Assembly: GCA_003254925.1 (NCBI GenBank)
Contig: QANZ01047738.1
Coordinates: 113,245 to 177,244 of the forward strand
From: Chamaecrista fasciculata
Lineage: Eukaryota > Streptophyta > Magnoliopsida > Fabales > Fabaceae
Length of the DNA stretch: 64,000 bases
Reading direction: 5' to 3'
The notes under the pieces were generated by a model that did no database searches, was not told where the DNA came from, and saw only the letters and a list, made by a program, of their open reading frames with translations. Both the position numbers and the translations under genes were made by a program. Shown here in pieces: positions 11,075-24,009 of the stretch. The stretch's first letter is position 1, and each line of letters opens with the position of its first letter.

Positions 11075-11605
11075 TTGGGTGTACGCCTAAACGGCCCTCG
11101 CACCGGGCCTCTTCCCCCCTTCACACCCTGCAAAGCGCGCTCGAACCAATCAAGTGCCCTCCGCACAGTTAGGGGCGCCCCCCTCCACTCAGGAGCATGG
11201 CGCCCGCCTCCAGCTTAACACTTAGTCACCCACGACTACCTCGCTCCGCACAGTTAGGGGCGCCCCTCCACCCAGGAGCATGGCGCCCGCCTCCAGCTTA
11301 ACACTTAGTCACCCACGACTACCTCGCTCCGCAAATCTCGGTCTCCACCATCTCCGCTGGTGGAGATCGTGTCTGATTACGTGGTCCGCCCCGCGCGCTG
11401 ACCACCTCTCCCCCCTGCTCTATAAATAGAGCTCAACTCAGCAGTTCAAGGTTAGCTACTTCTTACACTCTGAAATTCTCTTACTCTCCTATCACTCTCT
11501 TACTAACTTGAGCGTCGGAGTACTTTTCGCAGGGTCCCCCTGTGAAGCTCTTGCAGGTTCTTGCTCAACTCTTGGCTCTTGCAACCCACAACCGGTGAAC
11601 TAGGT
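11075..11605 (+). mobile_element. GC-rich LTR fragment (probably Gypsy/LARD type)
   Basis: This GC-rich island stands out from its AT-rich surroundings. It has a TATA box (ctataaatag, near 11420), a pyrimidine-rich leader, and ttgagcgtcggagtact followed by gcagggtccccctg (about 11507-11544), a style common at R-U5 of plant Gypsy-type LTRs. An 85-bp block is tandemly duplicated at 11161-11245 and 11246-11328. I see no primer-binding site, gag or pol, so it is a solo or truncated LTR; boundaries are approximate. Confidence 0.6.
11161..11328 (+). repeat. 85-bp tandem duplication inside the LTR
   Basis: Two nearly identical units (11161-11245 and 11246-11328) begin ccgcacagttaggggcgccc and end actacctcgct. 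They differ by a 2-bp length change in a C run plus one base. A third unit starts with ccgca and stops. The high identity suggests a recent duplication in the U3 region. Confidence 0.9.
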
Positions 11606-13444
11606 AAGTGCTAACCATTTTCTAGTTTATCAGATATAAAAATTAACACAAAATCAACCTGAATGCTTGTGATCAAAAGCGAACAGTCATTTAAAAAATA
11701 TTAACATCTATCAGAGACCTAAAATTATATTAGCTAGATTTAATCAATTAACACTAGTGCAAAGTGCACACATATGTCAAGCGAATCACTGCATCAGTGT
11801 ATCTTATTGGACACTTGATAATTTAACAATATCATCGGACCTGATTCTGAGAATATATATATATATATATAGCTGGTTCAATTCACTAGCTAGAAAATCT
11901 TGTTAGAAGATCAACCTTCTCATCATCATGTATTAATTAATTTACTTATTTTGAAAAAGGAAAACAAATTTGGATTGTTTGTCAAAGGAGGATTAACGAG
12001 TCAACAAAACCAGTATTCCTTTTATGAAATTATATTTATAATAGAATTAATTCTATTAATTAATTTCATAACATTTTAAAAATAAAATTATAATATTTAC
12101 ATTTTATGAAATTATATATATAATAGAATTAATTGATCTTTTAAATATATATTAATTAATATTAATGACAACTATAAAATTTTCATGCAGATTATTAAGT
12201 GAGTTATAACTTATAACAACAAAATATTAAGTTCGATCAAATCATAATATTTTATTTTTAAAATACATAATTATAATAAATATAATTATTTTGATAAAAT
12301 ATTAACTTAAAGTTATTAATAAGTATAATATTTTAAACATTAATAGTTAAATATGTTTCTCATTAAATTTCAGTTAATTCATTTAGTAAAATAATTAAAT
12401 TGATTATGCTCACATGCATGCATCTTTTAAAAAATCAATCTTATAATGTTATTTTTTAAATATAAAATTAAAATATTTATCATCTTTTAAAAACTGAATT
12501 ATTACTTTATTTTAATTTTTTAATATTTTAATAATTATTTGTTTAATATGAGTATCATTTAAAAAAATACTCTTAGTGTCTGTCAAAATTCACCAAGATA
12601 AGAATATATTATATATATATATATATAATAAGCCAACTAGAAATTTAAACAAATAAAATAGGGAGTTAAATATTTAAAGAGGTTTGAAAAGCATGAGAAG
12701 AACCCATCCACTCATTAATTCCAATAGATGGGTGAGAAACCCATGAAGACAGGGAGGTGGGTCACCAAACCAAACCTTACAGATTTGTTCTCTTTATTTT
12801 TCCCTTTTTTTATTACCAATTATTACTATTATTTCATTATTTGGAATTAATTTAATTTCTTCCATATGCTTCTAGAATTCAGATAATTATATATATATAT
12901 ATATATATAAGTAGTAAGGTAGGAGGGTGAGGCTTACCAACCACGTTCTTAAAAATTGACATTGGCCGGCCCAAAACGACATAACTGTTTCTTCAGTGTT
13001 GGGTGCAATAGGAGGTTGGTTGGGGCATGAAAACGACAACTACATATATATTAGTGAACATCACGAGCTGAGCTAGCCATATTTATATGTATATATATAG
13101 TAGTTATATAAAATCGTAAAATTAATATATTTAAATTATTTTAATTTTTTACCGTTGTTCTTAAAAATAAATTTAATAGATTAGATTAGTCTCTAAAAAA
13201 TATATATTAATATTAATATATAACATAACAAAATGAATCATGTGTGTTGGACGATACTAATCTCACATTCCACTACCATATACCAATATCTTCTAAACGT
13301 TATTAGGTGACATTAACCGGTTAACCCAATACCATACCCCATGCATGAACTGTACAACATGGTGCTAATGGCCCACCCAAAAGCACTAATAATTTTGAAA
13401 GAAATCAAATTAATCTAAACATATGTATATGCTAAGGAATAGAC
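11606..13444. other. AT-rich intergenic DNA, no gene seen
   Basis: The stretch contains several (at)n runs (about 11855-11870, 12610-12628, 12890-12909) and long A/T tracts. I see no coding frame, RNA gene or delimited mobile element. Confidence 0.6.
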
Positions 13445-13760
13445 CGATTGAGGGCTGGAGTACGACCTCTCCCATAATCTTACTCATGTCGATCGATCTC
13501 ACCCTTAACAGGCCGACCCACTCAAATGTTGCTACCAAAATTGTTAGCACATAACAACCCTACCTCTAAAAGTTTAGGGTGGGGGCCACCTACTCCCGGA
13601 CCCTCTCTCTCTCCCCCACAATATATATAGGACCTTCAGAGTAATACACACACTTTTGCATATCACTTATTCTTATTTTATCGGATTACTGACTTAATCA
13701 TCGGAGATACTTCTGGGCATTTGCAGGACTGGTGGACCTCGACAAGATTAGAGAGACGAT
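13445..13760 (+). mobile_element. second LTR-like fragment
   Basis: This segment has a TATA-like tatatatagg (about 13623), then a leader, then actgacttaatcatcggaga and gcatttgcagga (about 13688-13729), paralleling the R-U5 style of the fragment at 11075-11605. It is probably a decayed solo LTR of a related family. No internal domain or clear termini are visible. Confidence 0.45.
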
Positions 13761-15281
13761 ATCAATATATATACACAATTCATTATGACTCAATTGTTTA
13801 ATACCATCCGATTAATTTTTAAAACCATTGAAAGACATGTAAACTCAATTAAAAATTAACAGCAAGCTGTTACTCTAATATTGGTGGAGTTGGACTGGGA
13901 TGTCAGGAAATTAATTTTGATTAGAGTAATTGATTAAGAATCATACGATATCTTTCAATTGATAATTGGAGACTAATTATTTTTGAATCGTAAAGATTAG
14001 TTAAGTGAATTTTATCTATATCAATAAAATTTTTGTCATGCACGTGATATGAATCGAATCCGAGATGTTATATTTTAAAATTTTAGCTATTTGCCAATTA
14101 TGCTGAAGTTTATTGATTATTAAGCACACTATTTTGTAATGGAAGGTAGGGGAGTTAGTTACTACTGATATCCAATGTGAATAGACAAGAGTTAGTGGAG
14201 TAAGTTGAGGAATGTTTCTAGAATCCTTTTTCTTTATTGCAACACAACAAATAAATAAATAAAATGATAGCAAGAAATAGGTTAAAAGAGAGTGGAAAGG
14301 TGGAAGAAGACAATACAAAACACCAAAAAAAGTTAAAAAGGAATCGCGGCCTATTACAGATAAGAGTGAGATTTCGGAGTGTGTACCCAAACAAAATGTT
14401 TGGTATATGTGAATGTAGCCAAACTCCTTTTCTTATGCCTCTTAATCTTCACTCCACTCTTTTCACTCTTTACCCATTCGACCCAACAAAATGTTAATGA
14501 ATATGATTATATTCAATTACTTGAATTTAAATTGATGCAATCACATCGAGCACTGTTGCTAATTATTAGTTTGATTATGGAATTTAACAGTTATGAAATA
14601 TGTATGACTTTTGATGAAGATTTGAATTTTCCCCCAACAACACTGAAATTAAAGTCTCTGGGCTGTTTATATATGGTTCCGATGTCACGCTCAACTTATC
14701 CCCATGCCATGATGATAATTGCTTTAACGAAACACACAAGTCAAACCCCAATTATTTGTTTACCCCAATAATTATTATGCACTAAATGTAATTATCATCA
14801 ATATATATATTAAGCAATGATTTAACATGAAATTTCATGTTATTTCTACTATATTGAATGGAATTGGCTGGACTCAATTGTATGAAATGGTTTGACCCAG
14901 CATAGTACGTACGATAGAAGAAGAAATTTGTCTATATTACATCTATATTTAGACATGTATTTTCTACTCCTGCTACTATGGAGAGCAGCACACAGCAGTT
15001 CCAAAAATAGTGACACCTTGGGAAGAAACGTAGGAGGAGAGAAAATCCCAACAGAGAAGGAGTCATATATATAAAAAAATATAATTGGAGCTAATTTAAC
15101 TCCGTGGCCAAGCTTGGCTCGACCTTATTTAGATTAGATTGAGTACTCTTGAGTCTAAACAAAATTTGATCAGACTCATATACTCCCTTAATACATCTCA
15201 TTTTAAAACATAGGATATTACACGATAATTAAAAAATAAATTACAACAATTTTTTTAAAATTTAATAATATATAAAAATGA
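13761..15281. other. AT-rich intergenic DNA, no supported gene
   Basis: Overlapping open frames at 14016-14771 on both strands have biased, low-information composition and no recognisable domain, so I do not call them genes. Near 15180, tactcccttaatacatctca resembles a decayed Stowaway end. Confidence 0.5.
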
Positions 15282-15296
15282 AAATATTTAGTTCAA

Positions 15297-15469
15297 CCAA
15301 CAAAGATTGATTCAGTTCATAACTCACAGGGTCGTGAATTTTATTCCCGCTGTCAATGTGAGGGTACAAACAATGTGTAAGTACCATTATAAGCGCTCAT
15401 AAAGTATTAAGACATGTATGTCTTGACCTTAGTAAGCCTCGCTCACCTAAAATTTTTTCAGCCAAAAAC
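15297..15469 (+). mobile_element. SINE with 15-bp target-site duplication
   Basis: The 173-bp body is bracketed by perfect copies of aaatatttagttcaa (15282-15296 and 15470-15484), as produced by LINE-type reverse transcription. The 5' part contains tRNA-like promoter traces: gattgattcagttcataa as a possible A box and gggtcgtgaattttattcc as a possible B box. No coding capacity. The tRNA origin is inferred. Confidence 0.75.
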
Positions 15470-15484
15470 AAATATTTAGTTCAA

Positions 15485-16152
15485 TTAATTATATATATAT
15501 ACCTTTTATAAAATTAAACTATTTAATTTTGGTATATTTTTATTCAAATTAGACTTCTTATTGCTTTTTTTTTTGGGTAAAAGTGCTTTTTTCATCTCCA
15601 ATTTTTAGATTAATTTTTAATTCGTCACCAATTTTGTTTATAAGATTTTGTATTTTGATCAATTTTATCATTTAATTAACTTTTTTAATATATTAACAAT
15701 AAACTTCGTTATGTTTTTTAATTTGAATTAGAAGTTGAGTTGATGATATTTGATTAGAGAGGCATAAATAAATGGAATATATATATAGAGAGAGAGAAAG
15801 GAAAAAAAAAGAATGGGAAGGAGAGAAAGTAGTAAATAGAAGAGGGAAGAGAGGGGTGGAAGTGGAAGTGGAAGTTGGGGGAAAAGAAAGATAAAATGAA
15901 AGGAAATTAAAGGAGGGCTATACCTACCAAATCCAGCAGAAAGTAAGTAAATAGGAACCACTCATAATTCTCACCAACAACTGGGTCAAACCCCCACACA
16001 CACAATTGGTGTATGTTTTGCTTATTTGCCTGCTTCCATTCCATTTATATATATATATATTCCTTTCCTTCCTTCCTTCCCTTCCAATTCTCTCACTCTC
16101 TTTCATTCTCTCTATTAAGTAAACAAGTAATAAGAAGCACATAATTAAACAC
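15485..16152 (+). promoter_or_regulatory. upstream region and leader of the MYB gene
   Basis: A TATA-rich run (tttatatatatatatatatt, about 16044-16061) is followed by a long pyrimidine tract and the MYB ATG at 16153. Further upstream is a purine-rich tract (15785-15900). No other gene is visible. The transcription start is probably within 16080-16110, which is inference. Confidence 0.5.
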
Positions 16153-17104
16153 ATGGGTAGATCTCCTTGTTGTGAGAAAGAACATACCAACAAAGGCGCT
16201 TGGACCAAAGAGGAAGACGAACGTCTCATTAACTACATCAAGCTCCACGGCGAAGGCTGCTGGCGATCTCTCCCCAAAGCTGCTGGTACTTTCTTTCTTT
16301 CTTTATTTCATTAACTACATATATATAAACTCATCATGTTTATAAAATAGGGTTGCTCAGATGTGGCAAGAGTTGCAGACTGAGATGGATAAATTACCTT
16401 CGACCCGATCTCAAGAGAGGCAACTTCACCCAACAAGAGGACGACCTCATCATCAACCTCCATAGCCTCCTCGGCAACAAGTATGTTATTAGTATTAAAT
16501 TAATTCATTCATCACATGGATCATCTATATTAAATTAATTAAATGATTCAGGTGGTCTCTCATAGCAGCTCGACTACCAGGAAGAACAGACAATGAGATA
16601 AAGAATTACTGGAACACACACATCAAACGCAAACTCTACAGCCGAGGAATCGATCCCCAGACTCATCGACCCCTCAACACAAACACAAACACAAACACCA
16701 AAACAACAACTACTAGTACAGACAACAAGAAAACTAATAACACCAATAAATTGCATCATTTAGATCACTCCTCCGACTCCAACACCACCAGTAGTGGACT
16801 CACCACCTTATCTCTTCTCAACTTGGATCTCTCCATAGCCCTTCCTTCTTCTTCCAAACCACAACAACATCAACATCAACATCATCAACAACAACAACAA
16901 CGTCAAGAAGGTGTGTGCTTGTGTTACGGTCTAGGGTTTAAAAAGAAGGATCATGGTGATAATCAACCATGTACCTGCAAATTATTAGGCATCGCTACTG
17001 CTAATCCTGCTCCTGTTATTACTACTCAAACTACTGCACCTACCAACAACGTTAACCACATCAATCATCTGTATACATCATTTTACTCACCCATGAATAT
17101 TTAA
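16153..17104 (+). CDS. R2R3-MYB transcription factor, subgroup 4 repressor type
   Basis: Exons are 16153-16285 (133 bp), 16351-16480 (130 bp) and 16552-17104, the standard R2R3-MYB layout; the product is 271 aa. R2 is about residues 13-63 and R3 about 66-116, with the Trp positions conserved (first R3 position F/I-type as usual). The C-terminus has an EAR repression motif LNLDL (about 177-181), a Gln/His tract (192-206), and a GVCLC...CTC cysteine motif (about 208-231) found in subgroup-4 proteins such as MYB4/6/8. These generally repress phenylpropanoid genes in the nucleus. The bHLH-contact motif in R3, [DE]Lx2[RK]x3Lx6Lx3R, is D76-L77...L84...L91...R95 but has Asn80 where Arg/Lys is expected. 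The closest named orthologue cannot be fixed without a tree. Confidence 0.93.
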
Positions 17105-18399
17105 TATTAATTACTTACCTACACACTCCTATCCTAGTCTTACTACTTCACCAATTAATTACTTAATTAACCACTAATCCACTTATTATGCTTCTTCATC
17201 TTCTTATTCTTACCCTGTAATGTTTACTTAATTACTTAATTAATTATATTACTCTCCAGGAAAATATATATATATATACTCGAATGATTCAAGCTCAAAT
17301 CTATATTTTCTGTTTTTCATCTATGTTCCACCTTTTTGGTTTTATATATGAAAGAATAGCATTCGAGAATATAATCATCAACCAGTGCTTCGTTCAGACT
17401 AGCTGGCTCGTTAGTACAAATTTGATTATTTTATTGATGTCTACATATATATGCTATTAGTACTTGCTGGATATAAATTAAATTGGTAATCTGACAAAAT
17501 TTGAATATTGCCATCGTCATGGAATATTGATGTGGCTGAGGAACGTACTGTTTGGTTGTTGGATATTTAATAATCCTTTTCATTCATTTTTCCACCTTCT
17601 TACCAGTATAGATTGATAAATAAATATACTAGCTAGTACGTTACTTTACTAGCTGAACAATGCCAGTAGTGTCCTTCAAAAGTTATATATATAAATATGC
17701 ATATAAACCCTCAATATAATTCTATTATATATGGAGATAGAATTTGAATGAGAAAGAATTGAAGTCCAAGCCTGCCACTACTATGGTTGGTATATATATA
17801 TATTAGTGTCTGCTGAAGAAGGAAGAAGACAAAACGAAAGAGAGAAATTGAAGAAACGGAACGAAGAACTTCAATTATTTTACGAAAGTTTCTTATTTAT
17901 TTATATATAATATATTTATAAATAATAAGAAGCTCTGCGTTTCATGATACACTTTAATTATTAAAAGTTTTTCATGTACTCTACCTACTACACTCTATTA
18001 AGTTACTAATTAATTAGGTATGATATCAATAATTAATTATTAATTAGCTAGCTCGAGTAAATTATATATAACTTTACTAGCTCTAAGAGATGGCAATAAT
18101 AATGTGAAACGACGTGTTCTTCCATTTCTCTTGTGTGCGTATATAAGCATAAGCTTCCAAGGGATTTGGTGGTAGATAGATCAGAGGAGATGAGGGAATT
18201 TGAATATAATGATAATTCATCAAAACTTGTCTGGAAATGGAATACATGTCTAGAGTCTAGACATTTCTGACTACTTAACAATAATTAAGTGAAAGACATG
18301 TGCATGCCCCACTTCATGTGGTTGGGCAGAATGCTACTAGCAACTACTCCGTATATAATATAAATGTCGTCTGTGTATATATATATATATATATAAAAT
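17105..18399. other. 3' flank of the MYB gene and intergenic DNA
   Basis: The 3' UTR presumably covers the first few hundred bases. The rest is AT-rich with several (ta)n runs. No second gene is supported. Confidence 0.5.
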
Positions 18400-18523
18400 A
18401 TTAGATTTATCTAACATGTGTTTTAAGACACATTTTAAGGTTTTTTTTATTGGTTAATTAGTAGAGCATCTCATATCTTGAAATCTATGAAAATTCATTT
18501 AAAAGATAATTTTTAATGTTTGA
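18400..18523. repeat. dispersed non-coding repeat, copy 2 (truncated at an N)
   Basis: The segment matches 3853-3977 almost base for base and stops exactly at the single N at 18524. Beyond it, unrelated sequence with a (gatga)n microsatellite (18549-18577) begins. The abrupt end at an ambiguous base may be a real insertion junction or an assembly join. Confidence 0.6.
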
Positions 18524-18548
18524 NAAAATTGGATGGGATTATGATTTG

Positions 18549-18577
18549 GATGAGATGAGATGAGATGAGATGAGATG
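18549..18577. repeat. (GATGA)n microsatellite
   Basis: Five to six tandem copies of gatga/tgaga are directly readable. Confidence 0.9.
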
Positions 18578-21500
18578 GAGGGTTCAATAAAAACTAAATC
18601 CAGTACTGTTCCTCCAATCCTAGAATGAAATGAGATTGGATTAGGATTGAATTAGGAAATTGGGGCTCCCAAACAGACCCTTATATTTTATCTTTTTACC
18701 TTTTACTTTATATCTCTAAAATATATCAAAATATAGAGGATCAAACTCCACATATTGGGTAGGGATCAGAAATAGAGGGCAAAGTAGACCTAAATGTAGG
18801 GTTGGGGAAGAATTGAAACATTACAAAAATTAGATGAAACAGAAGCAAACATAAAGAAGGTTTAGGACAGGTTGGTAGATATAAGAGAAAAGGCAAAGAG
18901 GCGTGACGTCACTTGAGATAGGACACCTACCCACTCTGTCTTTTCTCATAAATTCCTCTTCTCTCTCCACTCTCTGTCTCTGCCTAAACCATTCAATACT
19001 CATTATGCAATTAAATTAATCTCAATTTCAACAACTTTTACTTTTCTAAAACAAAAAACGTCTTTCTCTTGGACCTCTTCCATACTATAATAAAGGATAA
19101 GTTAATAACTTATTTTTTAAAAATATAAATATTTTAAGATTAAAGGGTCATTTTATCCTAAATGAATGCTCTAATGTTTATTTTAATCCATTATATTTTA
19201 AAATAATTAAATTAGTCTTAAATATTGTTAAAATATTTCATTTTGGTCCTAAACTATTGAATTTAGTCAAATTTCTCTCGTTTCTCATTTCAAATTCAAA
19301 TGACTTGTTAAGAGAAACTTGTAACTCTGAATTCGTCGCATTCGAATTTAAAATAAAAGAGATATGATCAACTTTGTTTGTTTGACCATGAAATGAGCAG
19401 TCTACTTTTAGAACCGATTTGACATTGTTTGCTAAAGGCCTCAACTAGATATATAAGTACTATTTCAGAACAATACATAGCTCTAAACTCATCACGTTTG
19501 AACTTGAAATGAGCCAATATTTAATAGTTTGAAACCAAAATTAACATTATGACATATATTTAGGACCAAAATGATCTTTTAACCATATTTTAATTTACTT
19601 TTATTAGTACAAAGTTTTTGAATTATAAATCTGAGAGATAATTAAATTTTTCAGACATGTATGATATCTTAGGTTCTAATAGTTATGTGTAATTTCAATA
19701 ATCTCTGTGTCTCACCGGATAATTAATTTTTGGCACCGCATACTTCTTTATATAGAAGGGTGGGAAATGAAAATGGTGATAGTGTTTCTAGAAGGTTAAG
19801 GAGACGCAAAAAGTGGCACGTTACTCGCACCTAATTCTTTCGCTTTCATTTCTTCATCTCCATGTGACACTTTCTCTTTCATTCTCTCTCTCACTCTCTC
19901 TCTCTACGATTATTGCTGTTTGGAGTGATTAATTATTGGATATGTGGTTTGGTCATGATCCTGATCACTATGATATATATGTGTGTGTTGAGGGATTGAA
20001 TCAGCAATATCTGTTCCATTTTTTTTTTCCTGAAAAACCAAACACATATATAATTAATAAGATCACATTCATATACAAACATGCATATGCATTCATACAT
20101 TGATCCTCCCAACAAATCACACCAACTATTATTTCTACATGTTGGACCAACACGTACATTTTTTTTTATTATCGTGGCAAAATCCATCGCCCATGCATAT
20201 CTTATCATCAATCTAGACGGCAGTTATATATAAACTAAAATCACATCTAACTTTAATTAGGTATAACCTTCTTATATTTAATTATTTATTAGTAGAGAGA
20301 TTTTTTTTTAAGTAAAAAAAAGTTCAGATTCCATGAAAATTCACTAAATTAATCTGCTTTAGTAGGTAAAGATCTCATAGTGCAAGAATCTGGTATTTCA
20401 CATTGAAAAATGATGTTATATATATAACTAGTGATAATTAAATCTTAGAGTGATCTCTCTTGATCATCGTCTCATTTATACAACATGCATGTCTATTAGC
20501 CACCCAAAAACCAACTTATTTCTATTAGTATGTCTCACGATTCTTTATTAATTCATTAATTGACGCATGCACTCACTTTTAATTAACTTTTTGATATATA
20601 ATGTAGTATGTGATATTTTATTCTTTGCATGAACAGTTCCTTACCATAATTCTATTGCCTTATTTAGAATATATATATATATATATATCCCAAGGCACAG
20701 AGTTGATGCCATATATAAGTGATCTGCCAAATGGTTGGGTTTCAGTGAACCACAGATAAATTTCAGCATTATTATTTACCTTTTCAATTCTTGCCTAATT
20801 ATTTATAGTGTTTACCTAATCCGAATACACTGCTCTTTTGTTTGTAATTCAGGACCCAGCTGGAGCTGTTCAGTGTACCCAGTATTTCTATTTTTAATTA
20901 ATGATCATATAATATATTAATTTTATATTTTTATCTTAAAATTTATTTGATCTTTTATCTTTTAAAAATTTTAAATTAATTTAATATATTTTTATAATAA
21001 TTCACTTTGGTCTCAAGTTACTAAATATGATCATATATTTTTCATTTCAAGTTTGAATGCGATGAATTAATTCAGAGCTGCATGTTACCTTTGATGAGTA
21101 TTATTCTATCCAATAAGACCGTAAAAAAATAAGATCAAATTTAAGTCAAAAAAGTGAATTACTTGTTTGATGATCAAACAAATAAAGTTTGTTATACATA
21201 TATTTTATTTCAAGTCTGAATGCGACGAATCTAGAAATACGAGCTACCAGACTTTATGAGTCTTTTTTATCAAGTTAAAATTGTCAAAAAATGAAATCAA
21301 ATTAGAGTTGTAAAAAAATTTAAATACTGTTTGGAAAATATTTATTTAAATTTTTTATTATCATTATGATCAGACTAGTTACTAACTCTAACAACAATTG
21401 CTTTCGTCTAGATTATAAACTGAATAATAATAATAAAAAAAACACTCAATTGATGTAGAATTGTAGTCTCAGGGAAAACCATAGATTAAAACCTAAATCC

Positions 21501-22786
21501 CAAGATCAATCATGTCAAATCATCAAGAACAGAAACAAAAGATGCCGAAGCGTACCTGAGTTCTCCATAGTAATCAAAGTCTTTAGATCTTTCGAGTTAT
21601 TGGTCTTCCAAATGGTTGAGCAATAATTTTCCTTAAGAAAGTCTTTTTTCTCTAATGATGTGGCTTAGTACCTGAAGAAACCCTTGCTCCCAATTTGGGG
21701 ACCATAACCCTATATATATTTGCACAAGGCCCTTATTTTCAATTCAGCTCATCATAGAAATAGAAATTATACAAGAGTATACACACATATTATCCATACT
21801 TTATTAACTTATTGGGCTCATTATAAATTATATGGACTATCCTTAATTATGATAGCATTAGACATTCAATTTACTATTTTATTATATTTATATAAGTTCA
21901 TAAACCTTACATGTAGATCAAACCATTGATGCTATAATAATCCACTTTTTTTTCCCTACATGCCAAGAGATAGGAATAGAAATCATTAACTTCAAATCGA
22001 CATTTGTGATGAACTTAGTTATGTAAAGAAAGCTGACCTAGTTCATTTGTGCAAATTCAAGGAGTATATAATTTGTTTAAGTGATTTTTTTTAAAAAAAA
22101 AAGAAATCATAAAAATGAATCTATATTTTTTTTGAATTCTGTTATCACTTATCAATTAACGTATCTATAAAACATGTTAGACCCTAGTATAGGGAGCTTT
22201 TTATGTCCACACTCTACTACAATTAATCATCATGAGCGTGAATCAAGCTTTGATTTATCAATAAGATAATACAACTATACAAGAAATTATTTGGATAATT
22301 TCTTATTTGTTTATTTCAATGGAGCAACCTTTGGCAACTTATAATTATATCTATAAGCACATATGTTATTGTGATTTTAAGATTGAGGGTAAACCAAACA
22401 AAATAAGACAAAAGGCCCACGACATTAGTTTCCTATGTGCCTTAGCCCTCTCTTTTTGGTATTTTATATTTCTGAATGAACCTTGGGCTTAATATACCAA
22501 AAACACGAAGCCATTGGGCTTTGAGTCCCATAATGTTTAATAATGGGTTTAAAGCGGATTGAATAATCCCTTGTTGTTCAAATTTCGATGGTGAATATTG
22601 AAATAATGCAAAAATAAATAAATAAATAAATAAGTATGCAAAAAGTAAATAAAAATAATTCAAACAGCTATTATAAATTATAAAGTCTAATGAAAAATTT
22701 AATTTTAATGATTTATATGTTGAAATACACAATTTCTTGAATTCTAAAAACTAACCAAGTATAAAGACCATATTATAGGAAAGAAT
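18578..22786. other. intergenic DNA with decayed repeats, no gene seen
   Basis: Two stretches (about 19120-19600 and 20930-21390) carry attttggtc/gaccaaaat pairs in opposite orientation at their ends, typical of old MITEs of the tttggtc family. Positions about 21430-22560 resemble an LTR fragment on the minus strand (cgtacctgagttctccatag, tttcgagttattggtcttcc), with no coding domain. Short open frames here show no domain, so I do not annotate genes. Confidence 0.4.
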
Positions 22787-23448
22787 CAGTGTTGTCAGAA
22801 CTGGACCGGACGGTCTGACCGCCAACCGAATGTGAAAGCGAGTGGGTTCGACCAAAAAAATCAAACTGTCGGTTGGACCGGATTGAACTAAACAAAACCA
22901 GCGAACCGAGGTTCTGCGCATGTTTAATAAATCCAAGCCCTATTACGTTACGCACTTTATGCACTTCAATCGTATTCTACAAATTCTACTACAAAAAATA
23001 GGTAAAAATTTCTCTCTTCTCTGCGAATTCAAATTCTTTTTTGAACAATTGAATCCGTGAAACGGTTAAGTGCTAAAAAAAAGAAATTCTATATAGTTTC
23101 TGATTATAAGGTCTTTATCTAATCGAACAGATCAAATCCCGAATTCATTTATTTTTCTGATATCCAATCGAATTGGATTGGAATATATAATATCATAATA
23201 ATGGTAGAAATTGAATCTATTTTTGGTTCGGATATTCTTTAAAAAACTCCGTAAGTCTAGGTGGAATTTTTCAATTCCTTGCAGTCCAGAATTTCGATTA
23301 TATCCGTTTGTTGCAAATTCCAANATATATTAAAAATAATTATTTATTGAGTCATCCAGTCCGACCGATGGTTCAACCGATTAAACCAATCAGACCGTGA
23401 ACCGAATGCTTGTTCGAGTCTCTATCTGGTTCGGTTTTGACAACACTG
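22787..23448. mobile_element. hAT-type non-autonomous element
   Basis: The ends are CAGTGTTGTCA and its complement TGACAACACTG, flanked by a perfect 8-bp duplication gaaagaat (22779-22786 and 23449-23456). CAGTG termini with 8-bp duplications define hAT insertions. Subterminal regions contain ggaccgg/ccgaccg-type repeats in both orientations. The 662-bp body encodes no transposase. Its centre (about 22930-23320) differs in style from the ends and may be captured sequence; an N lies at 23324. Confidence 0.85.
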
Positions 23449-23811
23449 GAAAGAATAACATAGGTAAATGTCAACCCGTCTACTAATATCCATTAACTCG
23501 ACCATATTTAATTTTACTGAGAGAGATATGATTATATTTAATAGTTGAAGATTAAAATAAAATTGTTAAAAAAATATTAAGGACCAAAACAGAACAAAAG
23601 ATATTGAGGACCAAGACAGAATTTGAAGTAAACATTAGAAACCAAGATGAAATTTTGAGCTATATTAAATATAATGAATTGTAGATATTACACTTTTTTT
23701 TTGGCCTGACATTACAAATTCATATGAGTATATCTGTATTTTACTATACATTTGAAACAATTAAGGTAAATACTAATATTAATTTTCTTTTAACAAAAAT
23801 ACTAATATTAT

Positions 23812-23993
23812 TTTTTTATAAACCAAGGGTATCCACCATTAAGGAACAATGACTGATCCCTCCGTCGCGGATCCTCCACTTAAGGGTAAACGATTGGCCA
23901 CATAATGCTTTCCATATCCAAAAGTAAGATTTAAACCCCCGTCACTTGATTAAGGGACCAAGTGAGGAACCACTAGACCACACTCATGTAGTT
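23812..23993 (-). mobile_element. tRNA-derived SINE, minus strand
   Basis: Perfect 16-bp duplications aaaatactaatattat (23796-23811 and 23994-24009) flank a 182-bp body. Read on the minus strand it starts with an A-box-like tgtggtctagtggttcc, has a B-box-like gggggtttaaatctta, and ends in an A-rich tail (the ttttttataaa at its + strand left). This is a well-formed plant SINE. Confidence 0.85.
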
Positions 23994-24009
23994 AAAATAC
24001 TAATATTAT

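Noticed and set aside
14016..14771. Overlapping open frames on both strands
   Set aside because: No recognisable domain, splice context or codon pattern; consistent with chance in AT-rich DNA.
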